44,538 nucleotides of DNA. Source: Hyphomicrobiales bacterium (GTDB lineage: Bacteria; Pseudomonadota; Alphaproteobacteria; Rhizobiales; Rhizobiaceae). The number at the start of each line of letters is the position of its first letter. The stretch's first letter is position 1. The notes beneath the pieces were generated by a model. The model did no database searches, was not told where the DNA came from, and was given only the letters and a program-made list of their open reading frames with translations. The stretch is taken from NCBI GenBank assembly GCA_021775495.1, contig JAJFHT010000005.1:1-44538 (forward strand), given 5' to 3'. The position numbers and the translations under genes are program-made. Positions 35,327 to 44,370 of this stretch are shown one piece after another.

Positions 35327-38092
35327 TTATTGCGTCTCGACCCGGTTGTTCTCGTCGAGGTTCATCAGGTCGGCCTCTTCACCCTGCAATGTCTTTTCCG
35401 GCACCGAGAAAATCTGTCCCGGCCAGATCAGATGTGGATTGCGGATCTGATCCTGGTTTGCAAGGTAGATCGTCGAATACCGGACGCCGCGTCCGTAGAC
35501 ACGACGCGAAATCCGCCACAGGGAATCGCCGCGACGAATGATGACACTGGATTTGACATTGGTGAGTTTCGGAGCGGTGATTTCAGCCGAGGCCACAGCT
35601 GTTGCCGGCTGTGTCTTTGAAGGTTTGTCATCGGAGTTGGCAGCTACGGTTTCCGTGTTCCCGGTCGACTCAGTTGATGCAGCAGTTGTTTCGGCACCGG
35701 TTGTACCGGAATCTGCCTTCGGCTCTCCGGTTGTCTTCGAAGCAGCATTATCGGCGGCAGCGACCGTTTTTCCGGTATCTTCATCCGCCGTCTGTTCAGA
35801 TGCGGTCTTAGGTTCGGTTTTGGCTGTGCTTTCAGCCGACGAACCCTTGTCGGCTATGGCAGCCGGCTTTTCGGATTGCGTGCTCGCCGCAGGTTCCGTC
35901 CCGGCCTTGTTGTTGGCAACTGCAGTTTCTTCCTTCGAGTCGGCTGGTTTTGCTTGTGGCGCATCCCTCACCTCGGTCGAAGACGCTTCGGGCTCACTCA
36001 CCACGTCTTTTGCCTTGGTGTCGGTCATCGCCGTTTCGGTTTTCATCGGTTTCTCAGCGGAAGATGGCGCCGTTTCGACAGCAGCCGTTTCTTTTCCCGC
36101 AGCAGGTTCAACGGACGTATCCGTGGATTCGGCGGTTTGAGCCGGATCATCCTTTTTCGGCGTTTCGGACTGCGGCTTTGACACGGTCGTTTCTTTTTTC
36201 GGCTCCGGTTTGGCGGCGCTGATGTCTTCCGACTTGCCTTCAGCCTGGGAGACAGAAGGCTTGCTCGCCTGAGCAGGCTCGGCTTTGGCCACTTCCGTTG
36301 CAGCAGGTTCCTTATCCGAAGCCACTGGTTTTTCAGTTTGACCGATAGCCTTGTCTTCAGCCGGCTTGACAACCTCGGCGGTTGCAGGCGCTTCTGTAGG
36401 GACCTCAGCGGGTTTATCCGCTGTTGACGTTTTTGCTTCGCCGTCGCCATCCGCCCTTACGTCGCGTGACTCAGTTTCCATCTGCTTACCGTCATCGGCC
36501 TTCTGCCCAGCATCGACAGGTTCGGATTTCGTACCACTACTCGCTGGTTTTGCACTTGCGGAATCACCGGATTCCGCCGCCTGCTTGTCGAGTTGTGCGA
36601 CAACAGACGGTGCTACGGCTGCAACATTCTCACCCTCTTCGCGCTCAAAGGGTACCGCTGCGCGGGCAACAACCTCAGCGCCCGTTGCATCCAGCATATC
36701 GGCACGAACGATGTAGTCGCCAACAGGAAGGTCGCGTTCGGCTTCGATCAGGAACCGCCCGACCGGCGAGGTGACTGCGTCTCCAAGAAGAATTTCGTTG
36801 GCATAAACGCGGACACGCGAGTCAGGTTTGGCGACACCTGCGACAAAGACCTTGCGGCCCTCGATTTCAACGGCCTCGACAGCAACTTGCGCGACCTTCG
36901 GCAACTCAACCTTGGCCTCGTCCTTGGGTTCTGGAACAGCCGCAATTTTGGGCTCTTCCGCTTTTTTCGGCGCAGATTCCGCCTCAGCGGTGGCAACCGG
37001 TTCAGACGAAGCAGGTTCGGCAGCCGGCTTTTTCATCTCAGTAGCTGGTGCTTCCGGTGTGACGACCGGCGTCTCCGTCGCAACGGCAGGCGTTTCCGTC
37101 GCAGCGGCCGGGATTTCCGTTACAGCAGCAGGCGTTTCCGTTGCAGCAGCAGGCGTTTCCGTTGAAGCAACTGGTGCTTCGGTCTGAGCGGAGGGCTCCG
37201 CCCTCGCTGAATCCTGAGCTTTTTCTTCTGACTTGATTTCCGCCGTTGCCGGTGCCTCCGGTTTTGTTGCATCGCCGGCATCGCCAGAATCATCGGAGCG
37301 CATCGCCGTCTTTACCTCGGGTTCGCTCCCGGTGTTCACCTCGGGCTTTTTCTCAACAACCGCTTTTGCTTCGTCCTTGGCAGCCGGCTTTGCTTCCTCT
37401 GTCGCGGCAACTTTCGGTGTTTCCGCCTTCGGCTTGGTGATCAGCCGGCTGGGCTCGCCTGCTTTTTCCACCAGGGCCAGAACCTGACCTTCAGAGGTCT
37501 CGGGTATACTGACGACGGCTGTCTCCGGCGAAGCGGCAGCTACGCCTTCTGTCGTCGTCGACCGCAGAACGATCTGGTAGTCACCGGGTTTCAGCGCATC
37601 ATCAAGAACCACGACAAAATCCCCGCCGACATCTGCTTTTGATGTCGCAAGGACCCGTGATCCGGCAACCACTTCGACCTCGGAATTTGGCGCGGACTGG
37701 CCTGCGATCACAATGGAACCGCTCGGATCGACCCGCAAAAGGTCAAATGATGGAACGGTTATTTCCTTGCCGTCACTTCCGGTTGATTGCTGCGGCTTGG
37801 TTTCACCCGATTGCGGATCAGCTTGTTTCGGTTTGTCGGAATCGGTGTCTTTAACGGCAGCCTGTTGCTGCTTCGAGGCCGATTGCGATGCGGGCTCCGC
37901 CGGATCTGGTTTTTTGGTGTCCGGTTTGGCAGCAACAGCGGTATCTTTTGCCGGTTCTTTTTTGCTGACTGCCGGTGGAGCATCCGTTCCGAACAGGGAT
38001 CCAAGATCCAGAGTTCCGTTCGCGACCGCAATGCCACCGACGACGACAGCGCCGCCGATGAAGCTGAGTATTGCCTTGAATATATTTGACAC
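35327..38092 (-). CDS. Large low-complexity protein with C-terminal LysM domain
   Basis: A 921-residue protein starting at GTG (AGGGG upstream). It has one N-terminal membrane helix (about 5-25), two similar beta-sandwich-like modules (about 112-185 and 410-490, each with a GDY-IV-R strand near the end), long Ala/Glu/Lys/Thr/Pro-rich disordered stretches, and a LysM domain (about 849-900: RRGDSLWRISRRVYG to IWPGQIFSVP). It should be anchored in the inner membrane with LysM binding peptidoglycan. The two modules resemble Ig-like repeats seen in other rhizobial LysM proteins. No enzymatic domain is visible. It is upstream of arsR on the same strand but separated by the operator. Confidence 0.85.
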   Translation of the reverse strand: MSNIFKAILSFIGGAVVVGGIAVANGTLDLGSLFGTDAPPAVSKKEPAKDTAVAAKPDTKKPDPAEPASQSASKQQQAAVKDTDSDKPKQADPQSGETKPQQSTGSDGKEITVPSFDLLRVDPSGSIVIAGQSAPNSEVEVVAGSRVLATSKADVGGDFVVVLDDALKPGDYQIVLRSTTTEGVAAASPETAVVSIPETSEGQVLALVEKAGEPSRLITKPKAETPKVAATEEAKPAAKDEAKAVVEKKPEVNTGSEPEVKTAMRSDDSGDAGDATKPEAPATAEIKSEEKAQDSARAEPSAQTEAPVASTETPAAATETPAAVTEIPAAATETPAVATETPVVTPEAPATEMKKPAAEPASSEPVATAEAESAPKKAEEPKIAAVPEPKDEAKVELPKVAQVAVEAVEIEGRKVFVAGVAKPDSRVRVYANEILLGDAVTSPVGRFLIEAERDLPVGDYIVRADMLDATGAEVVARAAVPFEREEGENVAAVAPSVVAQLDKQAAESGDSASAKPASSGTKSEPVDAGQKADDGKQMETESRDVRADGDGEAKTSTADKPAEVPTEAPATAEVVKPAEDKAIGQTEKPVASDKEPAATEVAKAEPAQASKPSVSQAEGKSEDISAAKPEPKKETTVSKPQSETPKKDDPAQTAESTDTSVEPAAGKETAAVETAPSSAEKPMKTETAMTDTKAKDVVSEPEASSTEVRDAPQAKPADSKEETAVANNKAGTEPAASTQSEKPAAIADKGSSAESTAKTEPKTASEQTADEDTGKTVAAADNAASKTTGEPKADSGTTGAETTAASTESTGNTETVAANSDDKPSKTQPATAVASAEITAPKLTNVKSSVIIRRGDSLWRISRRVYGRGVRYSTIYLANQDQIRNPHLIWPGQIFSVPEKTLQGEEADLMNLDENNRVETQ
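37047..37193 (-). repeat. 21-bp in-frame tandem repeat in the LysM gene
   Basis: Seven consecutive 21-base units, the central five (37068-37172) best conserved. Each encodes a seven-residue unit of the type ATETPAA or VTEIPAA. The length is a multiple of three, so copy changes would keep the frame and alter the spacer between the membrane anchor and the cell-wall domain. Confidence 0.8.
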
Positions 38093-38279
38093 CCGAGATT
38101 CCCCTGGCCGGTTTCCCTTGCTCTAAACCTTTTTCGCGGTGGCATCAACAATTGGCCGAGGCCTGTAACGGCGGCACTCTGCTTGGTTCTCAAGGGGTTG
38201 CAGCGATTTACAGGCGATCGCAGCAGGCCAGCTCAGGCCCTTGACCAAGGGGCTCCCGGCGGGCTCCACTTCGACCATC

Positions 38280-38891
38280 ATGAATACGATTCGATCCATA
38301 TGCGTTTATTGCGGCTCGTCGCCCGGACGAACACCTGCCTATCTTGAGGCTGGCCGAAAACTTGGAAAATCCTTGGCTGATGGGGGGTTGCGGCTGGTTT
38401 ATGGCGGTGGAAACAAGGGAATCATGGGCGCCGTTGCCGACGGGGCGATCGATGCAGGCGGTCTGGTGACCGGAATCATTCCTCGCTTTCTGGTCAATCG
38501 CGAAACGGCTGGAGACGGTCTTGACCGGCTGGACGAGCTGATCAAGACGGAAGACATGCACCAGCGCAAACACACGATGTTTGAACGTTCGGACGCATTT
38601 GTCGCACTTCCGGGCGGCATTGGAACCGTCGAAGAAATTGTGGAAATCATGACCTGGGCTCAATTGGGCCGGCACCGAAAGCCGATGGTGTTTGCCAATG
38701 TCGACAATTTCTGGAGTCCGATGCTGGCAATGATCGACCATATGAGGGCCGAAGGTTTCATCCACACAGCGCATCTGGTGCAGCCGCTGGTCGTCGACGA
38801 GGCGGAAGACATCGTGCCTGCGATCCTGGCTGCCGCCAGCGCGACTCATGTCGAGCCGTCCGGTGAAGCGGCCATCATTGAGCGGCTATGA
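38280..38891 (+). CDS. LOG-family protein (TIGR00730)
   Basis: A 203-residue Rossmann-fold protein from MNTIRSICVYCGSS, with GGGNKGIMGAVADGA (about 43-57) and the family motif PGGIGTVEE (about 112-120). Members of the LOG (Lonely guy) family release cytokinin bases from riboside 5'-monophosphates or hydrolyse other nucleotide monophosphates; the bacterial housekeeping role is often uncertain. The frame continues upstream to a TTG at 38241, but the ATG at 38280 gives the family N-terminus. The 3' end overlaps the convergent rarD by 6 bases. Confidence 0.88.
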   Translation: MNTIRSICVYCGSSPGRTPAYLEAGRKLGKSLADGGLRLVYGGGNKGIMGAVADGAIDAGGLVTGIIPRFLVNRETAGDGLDRLDELIKTEDMHQRKHTMFERSDAFVALPGGIGTVEEIVEIMTWAQLGRHRKPMVFANVDNFWSPMLAMIDHMRAEGFIHTAHLVQPLVVDEAEDIVPAILAAASATHVEPSGEAAIIERL

Positions 38892-39800
38892 CGATTTCTG
38901 CTCTCTGAGCGCTGACCAGGAATAGATCACCAACGCTGACCAGATCAGTACGAATGCCGCCAGTTGCCATGCCGACAGATGTTCACCGAACACGAACACG
39001 GCCAATACGAAGATGATCGACGGGGCTATATACTGCATCAATCCGATGGTGGAGTAGCGCAGCAATTTTGCGCCAAATGCGTATAGGATAAGCGGCGCGG
39101 CCGTGATCGGACCACAAAGCATGAGCAGCCAGGAATCACTTGATGTTCCGTTCAGAAAATGCCCCGAACCGGTGTATTCCAGCCAGCAAACGTAAAAAAT
39201 AGCCGGCACTCCCATGATGAGGACTTCCAGGAAGAACCCCTGTGATGGACCAATCGGAAGCGTCTTGCGCAAATATCCGTAGATGGCGAAACTTACTGCC
39301 AGCAACAGCGAGATCCATGGCAGGAAGCCGGCGCCGATGGTCAGCAGCACAACGGCGAAAGCGGCTATCGCGATGGCAACCATTTGTGCCCGCGTGAATC
39401 GATCGCCCAGCAGGACAACGCCGAACGACACGCTAATCAGTGGATTGATGTAGTAGCCCAGAGCCGTTTCGACAGTTCGGTCAACGCCCACGGCCCAGAT
39501 GAAGAGGGCCCAATTGCCGGTTATCAGCAATGCGGTCACTGCCGCCATCGCCATGGTCCGGGGAGATTTAAACGCAGCCCTGATATCGGCGGTTCTACCG
39601 AGGAAAAGCAGCACAAGGCCGGCAACCGGTATGGACCAGATCACCCTGTGCAGGACAATTTCCACCGGAGGCAAATGCTGCAACGCCTTGAACAGCAGCG
39701 GAGCGAATCCCCAGATCAGATAGGCAGACAAGGCAAACAGGAAGCCCTTTACCGTTTCATCCTGCTGCCGCGCTATATCCGGTGTCTGCTCAACCGCCAC
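38886..39800 (-). CDS. rarD: RarD-type EamA family transporter
   Basis: A 304-residue inner-membrane permease with about ten hydrophobic segments in two EamA repeats. The opening KGFLFALSAYLIWGFAPLLFK and the HRVIWSIP motif are typical of RarD. The substrate is unknown. The start is GTG at 39800, 3 bases after the cimA stop, so it is the last gene of the cysS operon. Confidence 0.9.
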   Translation of the reverse strand: MAVEQTPDIARQQDETVKGFLFALSAYLIWGFAPLLFKALQHLPPVEIVLHRVIWSIPVAGLVLLFLGRTADIRAAFKSPRTMAMAAVTALLITGNWALFIWAVGVDRTVETALGYYINPLISVSFGVVLLGDRFTRAQMVAIAIAAFAVVLLTIGAGFLPWISLLLAVSFAIYGYLRKTLPIGPSQGFFLEVLIMGVPAIFYVCWLEYTGSGHFLNGTSSDSWLLMLCGPITAAPLILYAFGAKLLRYSTIGLMQYIAPSIIFVLAVFVFGEHLSAWQLAAFVLIWSALVIYSWSALREQKSS

Positions 39801-39803
39801 GCC

Positions 39804-41420
39804 CTACTCCGCTGCGGTCCGACCGGCCTGCTCCCGGTTCTTCAACAATTTGTAGACGACCGAATCCATCAGCGCCTGGAACGACGCATCTATGATGTTG
39901 TCGGAAACGCCAACCGTCCACCACCGCGCTGCATCGGAATCGGTCGATTCGATCAGCACCCTGGTGATCGCCTCGGTGCCGCCATTGAGGATACGCACCT
40001 TGTAATCCACCAGTTCCAGATCGGCGATCTCGGCCTGATAACGGCCAAGATCCTTACGCAGTGCCAGATCAAGCGCATTAACGGGCCCGTGTCCCTCGGC
40101 GACCGATAATTTGTCCTCTCCGTCGATCTCAACCCGGACGATAGCCTCCGAGACGGTCTTGAGATTTCCACGCGCATCAAACCGGCGTTCGACCATACAG
40201 CGGAAGCTCTCCACCTTGAAGAATTCGGGAACCCGGCCCAGCGTGCGTCGCGCCAGAAGCTCGAAGCTGGCATCGGCGCCTTCATAGGCATAGCCTTCAG
40301 CCTCGCGCTCCTTGACGATGCTGACCAGCGTATCGAGGCGGGGATTGTCCTTGGCCACTTCAATGCCGCGGCGCTCGAGCTCGGCTATGAAATTCGACTT
40401 GCCGCCCTGATCCGACACCATCATCCTGCGGCGGTTGCCAACAAGATCCGGTGAGACATGTTCATAAGTCTCGGGGTCCTTGAGGATCGCGGAGGCATGA
40501 ATCCCGGCCTTCGTCGCGAAAGCGGAATTGCCGACATACGGGCTCTGAAGATCCGGTGCTCGATTGAGCAACTCGTCGAAATTATGCGACAGGCGCGAAA
40601 TCGCCTTTAGCGCCTCGGCGCTGATTCCGGTCTCAAAACGCGCCGCGTAAGATTGCTTCAGCATCAATGTCGGAATGATCGATATGAGATTTGCATTGCC
40701 GCAGCGCTCGCCAATGCCGTTGAGAGTGCCCTGAATGTGGCGCGCGCCGGCATCGACCGCCGCAAAGGTATTGGCTACCGCGTGACCGGTATCGTCATGA
40801 GTGTGGATGCCAAGGTGGTCACCGGGGACAGCCGACGCGATGACATCGGTGACGATGGTCTGGATTTCGTCGGGCAGTGTGCCGCCATTGGTATCGCACA
40901 ACACGACCCACCGGCAGCCTGCCTCATAGGCCGTTTTGGCGCAGGCCAAAGCGTAATCGCGGTTGGCCTTGTAACCGTCGAAAAAATGCTCGCAATCGAG
41001 AATCGCCTCTTTGCCCGCAGCGACGGCGGCCTTGACGGAATCGGCGATCGATTCGAGATTTTCCTCATTGCTGCAGCCGAGCGCGACCCGGACATGGTAG
41101 TCCCAGGTTTTGGCAACATAGCAGATCGTATCGGCAGCACTTTGCAGCAGGCCGGCGACACCCGGGTCATTCGACGTGGAGACCCCGGCGCGGCGTGTCA
41201 TGCCGAAGGCAACAAAATGCGCGGCCTTCGTTCGCTTGTCTGAAAAGAAGGCGGTGTCGGTCGGATTGGCTCCCGGATAACCGCCCTCGACATAGTCGAG
41301 GCCAAACGCGTCGAGCATTTCGGCGATCGCAATCTTGTCCTCGATCGAGAAATCGATGCCCGGCGTCTGCTGGCCATCTCTCAATGTCGTATCGAAGAGG
41401 TATATGCGTTCCTTGCTCAT
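39804..41420 (-). CDS. cimA: (R)-citramalate synthase
   Basis: Condenses pyruvate and acetyl-CoA to citramalate, giving a threonine-independent route to 2-oxobutanoate and isoleucine. The 538-residue protein starts YLFDTTLRDGQQTPG, has the HTHDDTGHA metal site (about 208-216) and a C-terminal LeuA-type allosteric domain (about 400-520). This matches the long CimA type (TIGR00977). It overlaps the GFA gene by 4 bases. Homocitrate or isopropylmalate synthase is less likely given length and motif spacing. Confidence 0.9.
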   Translation of the reverse strand: MSKERIYLFDTTLRDGQQTPGIDFSIEDKIAIAEMLDAFGLDYVEGGYPGANPTDTAFFSDKRTKAAHFVAFGMTRRAGVSTSNDPGVAGLLQSAADTICYVAKTWDYHVRVALGCSNEENLESIADSVKAAVAAGKEAILDCEHFFDGYKANRDYALACAKTAYEAGCRWVVLCDTNGGTLPDEIQTIVTDVIASAVPGDHLGIHTHDDTGHAVANTFAAVDAGARHIQGTLNGIGERCGNANLISIIPTLMLKQSYAARFETGISAEALKAISRLSHNFDELLNRAPDLQSPYVGNSAFATKAGIHASAILKDPETYEHVSPDLVGNRRRMMVSDQGGKSNFIAELERRGIEVAKDNPRLDTLVSIVKEREAEGYAYEGADASFELLARRTLGRVPEFFKVESFRCMVERRFDARGNLKTVSEAIVRVEIDGEDKLSVAEGHGPVNALDLALRKDLGRYQAEIADLELVDYKVRILNGGTEAITRVLIESTDSDAARWWTVGVSDNIIDASFQALMDSVVYKLLKNREQAGRTAAE

Positions 41421-41914
41421 GGCTTTTTCTTTGCAGATGTCCAGTGTTCGGTATCGTGGTCGGGGTGTTGATGATTGGACTCCCGAATGAGCGAAAGCGC
41501 CTCGCCATCCTGGAATTCCGACTCTTCCGTTGCCTCACCCGGCAGCCGGTCAAGTTCCGACATCCAGGGCATCTTCGCCTCCAGACCGAATTGCTCTGCC
41601 GGCTTGACCGATGCCGGGTCATCCAGGCTGCCAAGCACGATGTTGAGGTGTTTTGCCGAAACGGTTTCGAATACCAGCGGCGTACCGCAATCACGGCAAA
41701 ACCCGCGCTGCACCGGATCGGATGATTGAAACCAGGCGATTTCGCCGCGGGTCACTGTGAAATCATCCTTTTGCGCATTCGCCAGGGGCATGAAATAATT
41801 GCCGGCCGCCTTCTGGCACATCCGGCAGTGGCAGATATGTGGGTAAGCCAGCGGCCCTTCGGCCCGATAGCGGACCGCGCCACATTGGCATCCGCCGGTG
41901 ATGTCAGCTGTCAT
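41417..41914 (-). CDS. GFA family zinc-binding protein
   Basis: A 165-residue protein with the cysteine layout of glutathione-dependent formaldehyde-activating (GFA) proteins: CxC (9, 11), CxCxxC (28, 30, 33) and CxxC (73, 76). These ligands hold two zinc ions. The substrate is not predictable; many GFA proteins are not formaldehyde enzymes. It overlaps its neighbours by 4 bases on both sides (VOC upstream, cimA downstream), so it is translationally coupled. The start at 41914 is preferred to 41938 because it gives ATGA overlap. Confidence 0.88.
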   Translation of the reverse strand: MTADITGGCQCGAVRYRAEGPLAYPHICHCRMCQKAAGNYFMPLANAQKDDFTVTRGEIAWFQSSDPVQRGFCRDCGTPLVFETVSAKHLNIVLGSLDDPASVKPAEQFGLEAKMPWMSELDRLPGEATEESEFQDGEALSLIRESNHQHPDHDTEHWTSAKKKP

Positions 41915-42324
41915 GACTCTGCCTCCAATTCGAAACAAACCGCCTCGATATTGTGCCCCTCCGGATCAAGCACAAAGGCGCCATAATACTCCGGATGGTA
42001 TTCCTCGCGGATGCCGGGGACTCCGTTGTCGGCACCGCCGGCGGCAAGTGCCGCGCGATGGAATTGGCGCACGGCCTCCCGGGTTGGAGCCCTGAAGGCT
42101 ATATGTGTCGGCGGCGTCTGTTGGCCTTTTTCAGCCAGCCACAAAGTGCCCTTTCGCGAACGACCGAAGCCGGAATAGGCCACGCTTCCTGTCATCTCCG
42201 CCGTGACATCGGCGATCGGATGAAGGTCGATCGGCGCCAGTGCGGCAGTATAGAACGACTTGGCCCGACCTATGTCGGAGACGCTGAGCGTCAGATGATC
42301 AATGGTCAGTCCGAGTTCGCTCAT
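41911..42324 (-). CDS. VOC superfamily (glyoxalase-like) protein
   Basis: A 137-residue vicinal-oxygen-chelate protein with two beta-alpha-beta-beta-beta modules. Likely metal ligands are His 10 (DHLTLSVSD), His 74 (THIAF) and Glu 127 (GHNIEAV), the pattern of glyoxalase I and related enzymes. The ending [12 protein letters not shown] is characteristic. The substrate is unknown. It starts by ATGA overlap with cysS and ends by overlap with GFA. Confidence 0.88.
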   Translation of the reverse strand: MSELGLTIDHLTLSVSDIGRAKSFYTAALAPIDLHPIADVTAEMTGSVAYSGFGRSRKGTLWLAEKGQQTPPTHIAFRAPTREAVRQFHRAALAAGGADNGVPGIREEYHPEYYGAFVLDPEGHNIEAVCFELEAES

Positions 42325-43772
42325 TGCCTGACTTCCCAGGTGGTGATCCGGGCACCTGTCTCCGGATCCTTGCCATCCTTCAACTGGATTCCCTGTTGCA
42401 GCAGGGTGTCACGGATTCGATCGGCCTCGCCCCAGTTCTTCTCCGCAATCAGGGAAAGTCGGGCCTCGATCTGCTCCGCCACCACATCGCTGTCGATGCC
42501 GGCGCTCTGTTTTTTCCCGTCAAACCAGGCGGTCGTAGTCGATTGCAACAGGCCCAGGATCGATGCAGTCGCACCAATGGCCGCGAGTTGCGCCTCACCG
42601 TCCGCACCGTCGGCGATATCGGCCCGCAGCCAGCGAATGGCCTCGGGTGTATTGAGATCATTGGCCAGGGCCGCCAAAACCCGTGGGTCCGGCGATCCAC
42701 CGGCAGCCAGAGCCCGATCGTCGAGCTTGCGGTACATCGAATCCAGTGCACCCTCGGCTTCTTCAAGGCGACGGATGCTGAAATCGATCGGTTCCTTGTA
42801 ATGGGTCATCAGCATGGCAAGGCGCAACACCTCCCCCGGCCACTTTCTGGCGCCGAATGTCTCGGTGCGCAGCAGCTCGTTGATGGTGATGAAATTGCCC
42901 TCGGATTTGGACATCTTGCGGCCTTCGACCTGAAGGAAGCCGTTGTGCATCCAGAGCCGTGCCATCGACCCGGTTCCATGGGCGCAGCGTGATTGGGCCA
43001 CTTCATTTTCATGATGCGGAAACACCAGATCAATACCGCCGCCATGAATGTCGAATTCGGTTCCGAGATGTTTTCCGGCCATCGCCGAGCACTCGATGTG
43101 CCAACCCGGACGGCCGTTGCCCCACGGGCTGTCCCAGCCCGGATGTTCCTCTGTCGAAGGTTTCCACAGGACAAAATCCATGGGATCGCGCTTGTAGGGC
43201 GCGACTTCGACTCGCGCTCCGGCAATCATGTCATCAAGCGACCGGCGCGAAAGCTTGCCATATTCGAGACCGTCGCCCGCGCCCTGCCAACTGCGCACAT
43301 CGAACAGCACATGACCTTCGGCCTCATAGGCGTGGCCATTGGCGATCAATGTCTCGATCAGCGCGATCATTTCGGCGATGTGACCCGTGGCGCGTGGCTC
43401 GATATCCGGCGGCAGGCAGCCAAGCGCGGCAACGTCCTGATGATATTGTTCCGTCGTGGTTTCCGTAACCCTAGCGATGGCATCGCGCACCGGCAGGTCC
43501 GGAAAATCGCGCGCGGCCCTTGCATTTATCTTGTCGTCGACATCGGTGATGTTGCGGGCGTAGGTGACGTGATCCGGCCCGTAGACATGACGCAACAGCC
43601 GGTAGAGGACGTCAAAGACGATCGCCGGGCGGGCGTTGCCAATATGGGCGAAGTCGTAGACTGTCGGTCCGCAGACATACATGCGAACGTTATTCGGATC
43701 GATCGGAACAAATGTCTCCTTCGATCGCGTCAGCGTATTGTAGAGATGCAAATCCGTTGAACCACCGGACAT
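42321..43772 (-). CDS. cysS: Cysteine-tRNA ligase
   Basis: Class I aminoacyl-tRNA synthetase charging tRNA(Cys). The 483-residue protein has the HIGH-type motif AHIGN (42-46), Cys 34 and the WHIECSAM and HHENE zinc/substrate segments, and KMSKS (about 285-289). The anticodon-binding C-terminus is complete. It leads a five-gene minus-strand group with VOC, GFA, cimA and rarD. Confidence 0.97.
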   Translation of the reverse strand: MSGGSTDLHLYNTLTRSKETFVPIDPNNVRMYVCGPTVYDFAHIGNARPAIVFDVLYRLLRHVYGPDHVTYARNITDVDDKINARAARDFPDLPVRDAIARVTETTTEQYHQDVAALGCLPPDIEPRATGHIAEMIALIETLIANGHAYEAEGHVLFDVRSWQGAGDGLEYGKLSRRSLDDMIAGARVEVAPYKRDPMDFVLWKPSTEEHPGWDSPWGNGRPGWHIECSAMAGKHLGTEFDIHGGGIDLVFPHHENEVAQSRCAHGTGSMARLWMHNGFLQVEGRKMSKSEGNFITINELLRTETFGARKWPGEVLRLAMLMTHYKEPIDFSIRRLEEAEGALDSMYRKLDDRALAAGGSPDPRVLAALANDLNTPEAIRWLRADIADGADGEAQLAAIGATASILGLLQSTTTAWFDGKKQSAGIDSDVVAEQIEARLSLIAEKNWGEADRIRDTLLQQGIQLKDGKDPETGARITTWEVRQ

Positions 43773-44180
43773 AAGTCAAACCTTTCCCAAGGCCGCCGGC
43801 CGGGTCGTTTGCGCATCCAATTGTCAAAAAGAGCAGAAAACGTCCAAGCCAGCGGGGCGCTAGCTAATAATGCAGATCCAGATAATCTTGTGACACGAGG
43901 AGATCGTTTTCATGGGCGCTTTATCGGCTTGATGGTGCAGGACGTCAAGTCCCTTGCACAATGCGATCTGGTCGCGAAATGGCTCGCGCTGCGTATTCAG
44001 GTGACCTGTCTTTCAAGACCGTGTTTTCACATGTCGCAAAATCGCAAATTCCGGTGGAACGGTAGCGTTAAAAAGCGGTTTATCGAATATTAAAACAATC
44101 GTGAAAAAATGCCTTTAATTCGCCGCAAAGAAAGAGCCTTTCCGCGCAGCAATTCAGACCTGACAAACGGAAAAAAAACG
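43773..44180. other. Non-coding spacer upstream of cysS
   Basis: No supported gene. A 94-codon plus-strand frame starting at TTG has no family features. The stretch 44041-44180 is noticeably AT-rich and may hold the promoter of the small ORF that follows. The cysS promoter should lie near 43780-43860 on the minus strand but was not identified. Confidence 0.5.
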
Positions 44181-44333
44181 ATGGTCACCACCCGGCTAGA
44201 AGCCACTCACCACACTGCTTTCGATGACACGCTTTGTGCGCAGTACAGAGAGATCGGCCCGGCAAGCATTCTTGCCGCGCTGCTGTTTTGCCCGACGCGA
44301 AACAAGATTGCGGCCGGCGGCAAGAAAAGCTGA
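44181..44333 (+). CDS. Possible 50-residue conserved small protein
   Basis: The ATG at 44181 follows a purine stretch (CGGAAAAAAAACG) and encodes 50 residues containing YREIGPASILAALLF, then a basic end (GGKKS). The YxEIG-x-AALxF core reminds me of short uncharacterised proteins in rhizobial genomes, but this is from memory. The frame is open further upstream to 44109 with a less plausible N-terminus. A weak hairpin follows at 44345-44367. Confidence 0.4.
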   Translation: MVTTRLEATHHTAFDDTLCAQYREIGPASILAALLFCPTRNKIAAGGKKS

Positions 44334-44344
44334 GACCCCGGCCT

Positions 44345-44367
44345 GGCTGATTGCGATCCGATCAGCC
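44345..44367. terminator. Weak hairpin between the small ORF and the LysR-type gene
   Basis: GGCTGAT (44345-44351) pairs with ATCAGCC (44361-44367) across a 9-base loop. Only GTTT follows on the plus strand. Its place between two convergent genes suits a terminator. Confidence 0.35.
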
Positions 44368-44370
44368 GTT

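Noticed and set aside
35538-36140. A 200-codon plus-strand open frame rich in Val, Ser and Ala inside the LysM gene
   Set aside because: It is the mirror of the Ala/Glu/Lys/Thr-rich coding strand, whose codon bias suppresses stops on the other strand. The LysM frame has real domains.
37047-37193. Regular repeats considered as a CRISPR array
   Set aside because: The 21-base units are directly adjacent with no unique spacers and lie in frame inside a coding sequence.
39384-40109. A 241-codon plus-strand open frame across the rarD-cimA junction
   Set aside because: No recognisable domain, opposite to two conserved genes, and its composition (many Arg, Gln, His) is typical of shadow frames.
43809-44093. 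A 94-codon plus-strand frame after cysS
   Set aside because: TTG start without a ribosome site and no structured sequence; judged chance.
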